A program made the translations under genes and the position numbers. DNA of 6,136 nucleotides from Yoonia sp. GTDB lineage: Bacteria; Pseudomonadota; Alphaproteobacteria; Rhodobacterales; Rhodobacteraceae. The notes beneath the pieces are model-generated. The model was not told where the DNA came from, did not search any database, and was given only the letters and a program-made list of their open reading frames with translations. Positions 1 to 5,784 of the stretch are shown piece by piece (the stretch's first letter is position 1; the number at the start of each line of letters is the position of its first letter). Location of the stretch: contig JAHDGO010000127.1 in assembly GCA_020627605.1 (NCBI GenBank), forward strand, positions 1 to 6,136, in the 5' to 3' direction.

Positions 1-652
1 AATCCAGCGCATTGTCGACAAATATGGCATCCTCTTGATCGCGGATGAGGTGATTTGCGGCTTTGGCCGGACGGGCAACTGGTTTGGATCACAAACCGTT
101 GGCATCCGCCCAGACATCATGACCGTCGCCAAGGGCCTCAGCTCTGGTTACATTCCGATCGGCGGGTCGATTGTGTCAGGCGGGGTCGCGGAGGTCCTGC
201 GCGATACCGAATTCAACCACGGCTACACTTATTCCGGTCATCCTGTGGCCTGTGCCGTGGCACTGGAAAACCTGCGGATTCTGGAAGAGGAACAGATCGT
301 CGATACCGTCCGCGACGTGACCGCCCCCTATCTGAAAGAAAAGTGGGAGGCCTTGGCCGATCACCCACTTGTCGGTGAGGCCAAGATTGTCGGCATGATG
401 GCCTCTATCGCGCTGACACCCGACAAGGCGACGCGCGCGGCGTTCAAGGATCCCGGCACCGTCGGCTTCATCTGCCGCGACAGGTGCTTTGCCAATAATG
501 TGATCATGCGCAGCGTTGGCGACCGGATGATCATCTCCCCCCCGCTGACCATCACGACGGATGAGATCGACATTCTGATCGCGCGGGCGCGCACATCGCT
601 GGACGAATGCTACGCCCATCTGCAGGCCCATGACATGCTGCACCCGGCCTGA
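1..652 (+). CDS. Class-III PLP-dependent aminotransferase, C-terminal part (5' end outside window)
   Basis: This is the C-terminal part (about 216 codons, reading from base 2) of a fold-type I, class-III (omega) aminotransferase, a family that moves an amino group from an amine to pyruvate or 2-oxoglutarate. Visible hallmarks are the ADEV segment, whose Asp (bases 44-46) should contact the PLP ring nitrogen; the GFGRTG stretch just after it; the Schiff-base Lys in VAKGLSSGY (bases 131-133); and the YTYSGHP motif, whose Thr (bases 227-229) normally binds the PLP phosphate from the partner subunit. The C-terminal small domain ends with ISPPLTIT and a last helix. The general style resembles putrescine- or taurine-pyruvate aminotransferases (SpuC-like), and the PuuB-type oxidase 5 nt downstream favours a polyamine substrate. 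That substrate is inferred, so no symbol is given. The start codon and about half of the protein lie upstream. Family confidence is high, substrate confidence low. Confidence 0.93.
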   Translation, partial: IQRIVDKYGILLIADEVICGFGRTGNWFGSQTVGIRPDIMTVAKGLSSGYIPIGGSIVSGGVAEVLRDTEFNHGYTYSGHPVACAVALENLRILEEEQIVDTVRDVTAPYLKEKWEALADHPLVGEAKIVGMMASIALTPDKATRAAFKDPGTVGFICRDRCFANNVIMRSVGDRMIISPPLTITTDEIDILIARARTSLDECYAHLQAHDMLHPA

Positions 653-657
653 GGCCA

Positions 658-1959
658 ATGGACCTTTTGACAGCCAATGACCGGGCCGGGGAATACCCGC
701 CCTCTTACTATGCTGCGGCAGCAGATCACCTTGACCGGCTTGCGCCGGCAAAGGGCGATCTGACCTGCGATGTCTGTGTCGTCGGCGGGGGCTTCACCGG
801 CCTGTCGACCGCCTACCATCTGGCCCAGCGCGGCTATGATGTGGTGTTGCTGGAGGCCCAGCGCCTTGGCTTTGGCGCATCAGGCCGCAATGGCGGGCAG
901 GTCAGCATGGGCCAGCGTGTTGAACAGGACGCGCTTGAGGCGATGCTGGGCGATGCACACGCCCGCCAGCTTTGGGAGATTGGCGCACAGGCTGTCGGGC
1001 TGGTGCGTGAACTCTGCGCCATGGATGCGGTGCATACCGCCTTTCACGACGGCATCATCCATACGGTGCATCGCAAGCGCGACCACACACACAACGCAGC
1101 CTATGTCGATTTGCTGCAGGGCAAATATGGCTATGACAAGATCAGTGTGCTTTCGCCAGAAGAGTGCCGCGATCTGGTGAATTCACCGGCCTATCATGGT
1201 GGCGTGCTGGATATGGGGTCGGGCCATGTCGACCCGCTGCAGCTGGCGCTGGGGCTGGCCCGCTTGGCAATGGGTGCCGGTGCGCGGCTCTTTGAGCAAA
1301 GCAAGGTCACCGCGATTGCATCAGCCGACCCGGCCATCGTCAGCACCGATCAGGCCCGCGTCACCGCGCGCTATGTCGTGTTGGGCTGCAACGGCTATCT
1401 GGGCGACCTGCAACCGGATGTGGCGCGGCATGTCATGCCGATTAACAACTACGTGGTCGCCACTGCGCCGATGACGCCGTCTGAGCAGGAAGAGGTTATT
1501 CGCCACAACTATGCCGTTGCAGACAGCAAGTTTGTGGTGAACTACTTTCGCTTTTCAGATGATCACCGGCTGCTGTTTGGTGGCACGGAAAGCTATGGTT
1601 ATCGCTTTCCCCGCGATATTGCAGGCAACGTGCGCAAACCCCTGGCGCAAATTTTTCCGCAACTGGCAGATGTCCCGATTGACCATGCGTGGGGCGGCAC
1701 GCTGGCCATCACGATGAACCGTCTGCCGCATTTCGCGCGGTTGACCGGAAATATACTGTCGATGTCGGGATATTCCGGCGCTGGCGTCGCCTTGGGGACC
1801 CTTTCGGGCCAGTTGGCGGCAGAGGCGATTTCCGGTCAGGCAGAGCGGTTTGACGTAATGGCCAACATCCCCAAATCCCCCTTCCCCGGCGGGGCCGCGT
1901 TGCGTAGTCCGCTGCTGGTTCTTGCCATGCTCTGGTACGGCCTCAGAGATAGATTGTAA
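658..1959 (+). CDS. puuB: FAD-dependent oxidoreductase, probable gamma-glutamylputrescine oxidase
   Basis: A complete 433-residue flavoprotein of the DAO (D-amino-acid oxidase/glycine oxidase) superfamily. In E. coli, PuuB oxidises gamma-glutamylputrescine to the aminoaldehyde with release of H2O2. The N-terminal Rossmann motif is GGGFTG (residues 43-48), with the ribose-binding Glu66 at the end of the second strand. It is followed by FGASGRNGGQ (72-81), characteristic of the PuuB/OrdL group. The second FAD contact is GYSGAGVALG near residue 371. Length matches E. coli PuuB (about 426). No signal peptide is seen, so it should be cytoplasmic. The start at 658 has GAGG at 651-654, only 3 nt away and overlapping the upstream stop, so it is probably translated together with the aminotransferase. 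Other DAO-family amine oxidases share these motifs, so the substrate rests on similarity to PuuB and on the aminotransferase neighbour; puuA and the aldehyde dehydrogenase are not in view. Confidence 0.85.
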   Translation: MDLLTANDRAGEYPPSYYAAAADHLDRLAPAKGDLTCDVCVVGGGFTGLSTAYHLAQRGYDVVLLEAQRLGFGASGRNGGQVSMGQRVEQDALEAMLGDAHARQLWEIGAQAVGLVRELCAMDAVHTAFHDGIIHTVHRKRDHTHNAAYVDLLQGKYGYDKISVLSPEECRDLVNSPAYHGGVLDMGSGHVDPLQLALGLARLAMGAGARLFEQSKVTAIASADPAIVSTDQARVTARYVVLGCNGYLGDLQPDVARHVMPINNYVVATAPMTPSEQEEVIRHNYAVADSKFVVNYFRFSDDHRLLFGGTESYGYRFPRDIAGNVRKPLAQIFPQLADVPIDHAWGGTLAITMNRLPHFARLTGNILSMSGYSGAGVALGTLSGQLAAEAISGQAERFDVMANIPKSPFPGGAALRSPLLVLAMLWYGLRDRL

Positions 1960-2181
1960 CCTCTCGGGAAACAATCTCTAGTTGCGCAACGTTGTTAACC
2001 GCTTGTTAGTAATGAAAAAAGTTCACCCTTGTATCCACCCGCGCAACACGGTTGAATATAGAGGTTACGTATTGGTCAAGACGCAGCGACTCAACAGGCG
2101 TGTGCGCTCGGCTTCTGTTAAGGTAACTATAGGGAATTTTACCCTGAAGAGTGATTTGAATAATGCATTTGAACCGGCCGC

Positions 2182-2195
2182 ATTGAGGCCTCAAT
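2182..2195. repeat. Perfect 14-bp palindrome, possible operator
   Basis: ATTGAGGCCTCAAT reads the same on both strands. It overlaps at its right edge with a second inverted repeat, ATTTG-acc-CAAAT (2194-2206), and lies about 55 bp before the start codon at 2251, a position where a repressor or activator could act. No regulator family is recognised from the sequence. On equal base frequencies a palindrome this long is expected about 0.02 times in a 300-bp gap, but about 0.4 times in the whole window, so chance is not excluded. Confidence 0.4.
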
Positions 2196-2236
2196 TTGAC
2201 CCAAATGTCCCGCTATTGCGAAGACATATCAGTTGG

Positions 2237-2244
2237 AAGGTGAG
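2237..2244 (+). promoter_or_regulatory. Ribosome binding site deciding the start of the 55-residue gene
   Basis: AAGGTGAG lies 6 nt before the ATG at 2251. It supports that ATG over the in-frame TTG at 2233, which would place the purine-rich site inside the coding region. Confidence 0.65.
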
Positions 2245-2250
2245 ATCGTT

Positions 2251-2418
2251 ATGAAGTCAGCATCGCATTCAATGACACCCGACGAGGCAGCCCATGCGTT
2301 TTATGGGCAGGATGAGGCATCATTTGCTGCCATGATCGCGAAACTGACAGAAACCGACCAACGCCTGCAGCGCGTGTTTGAGAATGTGCGCCGCCGCCAC
2401 CTGGACAAAAAGAACTAG
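2251..2418 (+). CDS. Small hypothetical protein, 55 residues
   Basis: I do not recognise this protein. The ATG at 2251 is preceded at good spacing by AAGGTGAG, and codon use (CTG, CGC, GAC, GTG, ATC) resembles the neighbouring genes, so I take it as real. After a Ser/His-containing N-terminus (MKSASHSM), the sequence from TPDEAAHAF onward looks helical: acidic and Ala-rich in the first half (D11, E12, D21, E22), then LTETDQRLQRV, then a basic tail with RRRH and DKKN. No Cys, no membrane segment, no signal peptide and no metal-binding motif are visible. Such a charged helical peptide could bind a protein or nucleic acid, but nothing in the sequence decides this. It sits 126 bp before yidC on the same strand and could share its transcript. 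Confidence 0.65.
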   Translation: MKSASHSMTPDEAAHAFYGQDEASFAAMIAKLTETDQRLQRVFENVRRRHLDKKN

Positions 2419-2544
2419 GTATCCCTGCGCCCTGCGCGGCGAACTGCCCCAATACGCCTGTTTTTCATGAATTTGGCTTGACCTTTCCCCCCCTGACAGG
2501 TTGAACCACCCCGAGGTTTTCTTGGGACGATGGGCGGTTTTCGG
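2419..2544. other. Intergenic gap before yidC
   Basis: A 126-bp spacer with a G+C-rich first part. A weak hairpin can be drawn from GGCG (2438-2441) and CGCC (2455-2458), followed by TG and five Ts (2461-2465). The 4-bp stem with a 13-nt loop is poor for an intrinsic terminator. The second part holds a -35-like TTGACC (2478-2483), a C-run (2487-2493) and the small odd palindrome GGTTGAACC (2499-2507). Confidence 0.5.
2478..2506 (+). promoter_or_regulatory. Weak promoter-like site upstream of yidC
   Basis: TTGACC at 2478-2483 fits a sigma-70 -35 element (5 of 6). Seventeen bases later is TTGAAC (2501-2506), which matches a TATAAT -10 element at only 3 of 6 positions. The location, about 40 bp before the yidC start, suits a promoter, and the -35 half is good. 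The -10 half is too poor for a firm call. Confidence 0.25.
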
Positions 2545-4362
2545 ATGGACGAGCAGAATAGAAATCTGATCCTGGCAACGGTGTTGAGCTTTGCCGTCAT
2601 CTTTGTCTGGACGACGTTCTTTGCACCTGAAGACATCGCGCCTGATCCCTCCGCAGAGATCAGCACAGTGGCAGAAGACCCGTCGCTGCCAGCGGCTGAT
2701 CCGGTCGCATCTGATGCCACAACGCCCGCAGAGGCACCTGACACCCCGCAGGATGCCCCGCGGATCAACATCCAGACCCCGGAATTCAGCGGCTCCATCT
2801 CCTTGCTGGGTGGGCGGATCGACGATCTGGCCCTGACGCAATACCGTGAAACCACAGAAGATGACGCAGATGTCGTCCGGCTGCTGCGGCCTGTGGGTGA
2901 ACGCAACGCCTATTTCGCCACCTTCGGCTGGACAGCGACCGAAGGTCTGGATGCCGCCGCAGTGCCCGGCCCGGATACGCTCTGGTCGCTGGAAAGCGGT
3001 GATGTGCTGACGCCCGACAGCCCGGTCACACTTGCATGGGACAATGGTGCCGGTCAGGTCTTCCGCACAGAGATCGCGGTTGATGACGCTTTCATGTTCA
3101 CCTTCACCCAGACCGTCGAAAACCTCGGCACGGGCAGCGTTGCCGCCCGGCCCTACGGTCTGTTGCGCCGGCAGGGTCTGCCTGATGATCTGAAGAACTT
3201 CTTCATCCTGCACGAGGGGCTTGTGCGGATGACGGATGGTGAGCTGGAAGAGACCGGCTACAGCGACATCAGCGACTATGAGATCGACCCCCGCGAGCGC
3301 ACACAGGCAGAGCGACTGGATGTGCAGACATCGGGCTGGATCGGCTATACCGACCACTACTGGATGACGACGCTGATCCCTGATCAGGCATCGCCTTTCC
3401 GCTCTACCTCCAAATATTTCGACAGCCGCGACCTTTATCAGGCCGAGGCTGTGATGCCGATTGAAACCGTTGCCGCTGGCGAAACTGCAACCGTCACCAC
3501 ACGGCTGTTCGCCGGTGCCAAGGAATGGGAAGCGATCCGCAACTACGAAAACGAAGGTGGCGTTGACGGTTTCCTCGACAGCATCGACTGGGGCTGGTTC
3601 TTCTTCCTGACCAAGCCGATCTTTGCGCTGCTGCACTACCTGAACGTGGTGATCGGCAACATGGGCTGGTCGATTCTGGCGCTGACCGTGATCCTGAAGA
3701 TCATCGTGCTGCCGCTGGCCTATAAATCCTATGTCTCCATGGCGAAGATGAAAGAGCTGCAGCCGGAAATGGAAGCGCTGAAAGAGCGCACCGGCGATGA
3801 CAGACAAGCCATGCAGCAGGGCATGATGAAGCTTTACAAAGAAAACAAGGTGAACCCTGCCGCTGGTTGTCTGCCAATCCTTCTGCAGATCCCGATCTTC
3901 TTTTCACTCTACAAGGTGATCTTTGTCACGATTGAACTGCGCCATGCGCCATGGATCGGCTGGATCGAAGACCTCAGCGCGCCTGATCCGTCATCCTTCA
4001 TCAATCTGTTTGGCCTGTTGCCGTTTGATGCGCCCGCGCAAGGCTCCATCCTGTCGCTGATCTTTATCGGTATCCTGCCGATCCTGTTGGGTGTCTCGAT
4101 GTGGCTGCAGCAGAAACTGAACCCGGCCCCAACAGACCCCACGCAAAAGATGATCTTTGCCTGGATGCCGTGGGTCTTCATGTTCATGCTGGGATCGTTT
4201 GCATCCGGTCTGGTGCTTTACTGGATTGCCAACAACGTCATTACGTTCATCCAGCAATACGCGATCATGCGCAGCCACGGGGCCAAGCCGGATGTCTTTG
4301 GCAATATCAAGGCCAGCATCCGCAAACGCACCGCTGACGCAGACAAACCCGAGGGCAAGTAG
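2545..4362 (+). CDS. yidC: Membrane protein insertase YidC (Oxa1 family)
   Basis: YidC inserts and folds inner-membrane proteins, alone or with SecYEG. The ATG at 2545 gives 605 residues starting MDEQNRNLIL, like E. coli MDSQRN, and has GGGCGG 7 nt upstream; an in-frame ATG at 2530 would add five residues (MGGFR). Order of parts: first membrane helix, about residues 7-25; an acidic Pro/Ala-rich linker to about 72; the periplasmic P1 beta-sandwich domain, about 73-345; then the conserved five-helix core from about 350. In the core, the segment SMAKMKELQPEMEALKER, the GDD of the cytoplasmic hairpin, and KENKVNPAAGCLPILLQIP match E. coli closely. Further helices lie near 442-465, 500-521 and 540-575, ending in a short basic tail. 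Lys385 stands at the place of E. coli groove Arg366. Length is usual for a Gram-negative YidC. The following gene starts at the next base after the stop. Confidence 0.98.
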   Translation: MDEQNRNLILATVLSFAVIFVWTTFFAPEDIAPDPSAEISTVAEDPSLPAADPVASDATTPAEAPDTPQDAPRINIQTPEFSGSISLLGGRIDDLALTQYRETTEDDADVVRLLRPVGERNAYFATFGWTATEGLDAAAVPGPDTLWSLESGDVLTPDSPVTLAWDNGAGQVFRTEIAVDDAFMFTFTQTVENLGTGSVAARPYGLLRRQGLPDDLKNFFILHEGLVRMTDGELEETGYSDISDYEIDPRERTQAERLDVQTSGWIGYTDHYWMTTLIPDQASPFRSTSKYFDSRDLYQAEAVMPIETVAAGETATVTTRLFAGAKEWEAIRNYENEGGVDGFLDSIDWGWFFFLTKPIFALLHYLNVVIGNMGWSILALTVILKIIVLPLAYKSYVSMAKMKELQPEMEALKERTGDDRQAMQQGMMKLYKENKVNPAAGCLPILLQIPIFFSLYKVIFVTIELRHAPWIGWIEDLSAPDPSSFINLFGLLPFDAPAQGSILSLIFIGILPILLGVSMWLQQKLNPAPTDPTQKMIFAWMPWVFMFMLGSFASGLVLYWIANNVITFIQQYAIMRSHGAKPDVFGNIKASIRKRTADADKPEGK

Positions 4363-5118
4363 ATGGCGCAGGTCGCCGCCCTGTGGCGACACCCGATCAA
4401 AAGCCACGGGCGCGAGTCCTTGTCAGAGGTCACGCTGACCGCCGGAATGACGATGCCTTGGGACAGGCATTGGGCCGTCATCCATGAGGCGACGCATTTC
4501 GATGCAATTGATCCGCGTTGGGTCATGTGCCGGAATTTCATGATCGGGACCAGCACGCCAGCGCTGGCTGGTGTCTGGGCTGAACTGGACGAGGCGACAG
4601 CGACAATCACCCTGACCCACGCTGATCTGGGCCGTCATACATTCCGCCCCGATGATCCCGATGACTGGGCTGGGTTTTTGCAGTGGGTTTTGCCACTTTG
4701 CCCTGATGACGCGCATCAGCCGCAGGGGATCGTCAAGGCGCCTGAACGCGGCATGACGGACACCGATTTTCCATCAATCTCGATCAACAACATGTCCTCA
4801 CACCGCGCTGTGGCGGGCAAGCTGGGCCACCCGCTTCAGCCAGAGCGCTGGCGCGGGAATGTCTGGCTGGACGGGCTGGGCCCGTGGGAAGAGTTCGAGT
4901 GGCTGGATCGCACCGTCAGGATCGGGACAGCCGAACTGACCGTGAAAGAACGGATCGGGCGCTGCAAACACACGATGGCCAATCCGCTGACAGGTCGCCG
5001 CGACGTCGATACGCTGGGTGCATTACGCGACGGCTGGGGGCATCGGGACTTCGGTGTCTATGCGGTTGTGACCAAGACCGGTAAGGTCGCCCTGAACGAC
5101 ACGATTGAGGTGCTTTGA
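4363..5118 (+). CDS. MOSC-domain protein (MOSC_N plus MOSC)
   Basis: A 251-residue protein of the molybdenum-cofactor sulfurase C-terminal (MOSC) superfamily, whose members include the C-terminal part of Moco sulfurase, mARC and the E. coli YcbX and YiiM proteins acting on N-hydroxylated compounds. The N-terminus VAALWRHPIKSHG (4-16) is the start of the MOSC_N beta-barrel, and the MOSC core follows. WRGNVWLDGLGPWEEFEW, then VRIGTAELTVKERIGRCKHT, carries the hallmark pattern with the conserved Cys201, the residue thought to carry sulfide or bind the cofactor. No separate ferredoxin domain or aminotransferase domain is present. Its ATG directly follows the yidC stop, with GAGGG (4351-4355) inside the end of yidC as ribosome binding site, so translation is probably coupled. 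From memory a MOSC gene is common at this place in Rhodobacterales; its substrate is unknown to me. Confidence 0.92.
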   Translation: MAQVAALWRHPIKSHGRESLSEVTLTAGMTMPWDRHWAVIHEATHFDAIDPRWVMCRNFMIGTSTPALAGVWAELDEATATITLTHADLGRHTFRPDDPDDWAGFLQWVLPLCPDDAHQPQGIVKAPERGMTDTDFPSISINNMSSHRAVAGKLGHPLQPERWRGNVWLDGLGPWEEFEWLDRTVRIGTAELTVKERIGRCKHTMANPLTGRRDVDTLGALRDGWGHRDFGVYAVVTKTGKVALNDTIEVL

Positions 5119-5119
5119 C

Positions 5120-5767
5120 ATGGAAATGCGCTTTCCCGAGGTGGAAACGCCTGACGCGGCATCGCTGGAGAAAGGTCGCCTGCTTTTTGCGGGTGATACC
5201 GAGTTCCTCAAAGGCGTGGTCGCGATGGACGGCCTGCCGCCTGCTGACCGGGTGGAGGTGTGTTTTGCAGGCCGGTCCAACGTCGGCAAATCATCCCTGA
5301 TCAACGCGCTGACGGGCCGCAAGGGGTTGGCGCGGGCGTCAAATACGCCGGGGCGCACGCAGGAAATCAACTTTTTCACGGCGGCGGACATCTATGTCGT
5401 TGACCTGCCCGGCTATGGCTTTGCCAATGCGCCAGTGGCCGTGGTCGAAAAGTGGCAGCGGCTGCTGAAGCAGTATCTTTCGGGGCGTCAGACACTGCGC
5501 CGGGTCTTTGTCCTGATTGACGCCCGGCATGGGGCCAAGGCCGTGGATGAGGAAATCATGTCGCTGCTGGACAGCTCTGCCGTGACCTTTCAGGTGGTCA
5601 TGACCAAAACCGACAAGCTGAAAGGCGACACCTTGCAGGCGTCGCTGGACAAGACCCGCGCCGCATTGGCCAAACACCCTGCAGCTTTCCCCGAGATCAT
5701 TCTGACGTCGTCCGAAAAAGGCGACGGCATCCCGACGCTGCGGGCAGTCATCGCGGGCATCGCATGA
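5120..5767 (+). CDS. yihA: Ribosome biogenesis GTPase YihA/EngB (YsxC)
   Basis: A 215-residue TRAFAC-class GTPase needed for assembly of the large ribosomal subunit. All nucleotide-binding motifs are visible: G1 GRSNVGKS (51-58), the G2 region around SNTPGRTQ (74-81), G3 DLPGYG (95-100), G4 TKTD (162-165) and a G5-like SSEKG (197-201). The motif [14 protein letters not shown] and the DLPGYGFA segment are specific to the EngB family. The length is within the family's usual range of about 200-220. The ATG at 5120 has GAGG at 5107-5110, 9 nt away. In-frame alternatives are TTG 5105, which would remove the ribosome binding site, and ATG 5126. The gene follows the MOSC stop by 1 nt and ends in an ATGA overlap with an upstream in-frame ATG of argB, which fits one shared transcript. 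Confidence 0.97.
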   Translation: MEMRFPEVETPDAASLEKGRLLFAGDTEFLKGVVAMDGLPPADRVEVCFAGRSNVGKSSLINALTGRKGLARASNTPGRTQEINFFTAADIYVVDLPGYGFANAPVAVVEKWQRLLKQYLSGRQTLRRVFVLIDARHGAKAVDEEIMSLLDSSAVTFQVVMTKTDKLKGDTLQASLDKTRAALAKHPAAFPEIILTSSEKGDGIPTLRAVIAGIA

Positions 5768-5771
5768 AGAC

Positions 5772-5777
5772 GAGGGA
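5772..5777 (+). promoter_or_regulatory. Ribosome binding site deciding the argB start
   Basis: GAGGGA lies 7 nt before the ATG at 5785. It supports 5785 over the in-frame ATG at 5764, which overlaps the yihA stop and would add seven hydrophilic residues (MKTRDQD) not needed for the family fold. Confidence 0.6.
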
Positions 5778-5784
5778 CCAAGAC

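Larger units (their letters stand above)
1960..2250. other. Intergenic gap with short palindromes, lower G+C
   Basis: A 291-bp stretch between puuB and the small gene at 2251, without a gene I can support. A hand count over 1981-2220 gives about 47% G+C, against roughly 60% in the genes around it. It contains a 7-bp inverted repeat spanning the puuB stop (AGATTGT 1951-1957, ACAATCT 1971-1977) without a following T-run, a 10-bp palindrome at 1981-1990, a 14-bp palindrome at 2182-2195 and an adjoining 5-3-5 inverted repeat at 2194-2206. The sequence ATTTGA occurs three times (2154, 2167, 2194). A regulatory role is plausible, because any promoter for the gene at 2251 should lie here, but I found no convincing -35/-10 pair. 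A plus-strand frame runs through it from 1982 to 2254; it has no ribosome binding site and AT-rich codons unlike its neighbours. Confidence 0.7.

Noticed and set aside
176..751. Minus-strand frame of 191 codons across the aminotransferase-puuB junction
   Set aside because: It overlaps two well-supported genes on the other strand and shows no domain or ribosome binding site of note.
2196..2229. Sigma-70 promoter starting with TTGACC at 2196-2201
   Set aside because: No -10-like hexamer lies 16-18 nt downstream; TATTGC (2214) is too near and ACATAT (2224) too far.
1960..2250. tRNA, small RNA or riboswitch in the gap
   Set aside because: I found no cloverleaf, T-loop sequence or known riboswitch core, and only short unstable hairpins.
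2438..2465. Intrinsic terminator after the 55-residue gene
   Set aside because: The stem is only GGCG/CGCC with a 13-nt loop, and two bases separate it from the five Ts. That is too weak to call.
2530..2544. Upstream ATG as the yidC start
   Set aside because: It adds MGGFR before the family-typical MDEQNRN start, and GGGCGG lies at proper distance for the ATG at 2545. It is not excluded.
2320..3807. Long minus-strand open frame of 495 codons opposite yidC
   Set aside because: It lies antisense to the unmistakable yidC and to the small gene. Its translation is rich in His, Gln, Arg and Cys with no recognisable domain, as expected for the complement of a high-G+C gene.
3991..4407. Minus-strand frame of 138 codons opposite the yidC 3' end
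   Set aside because: It is a shadow of the membrane core of yidC and the MOSC start, with low-complexity His/Gln/Asp-rich translation.
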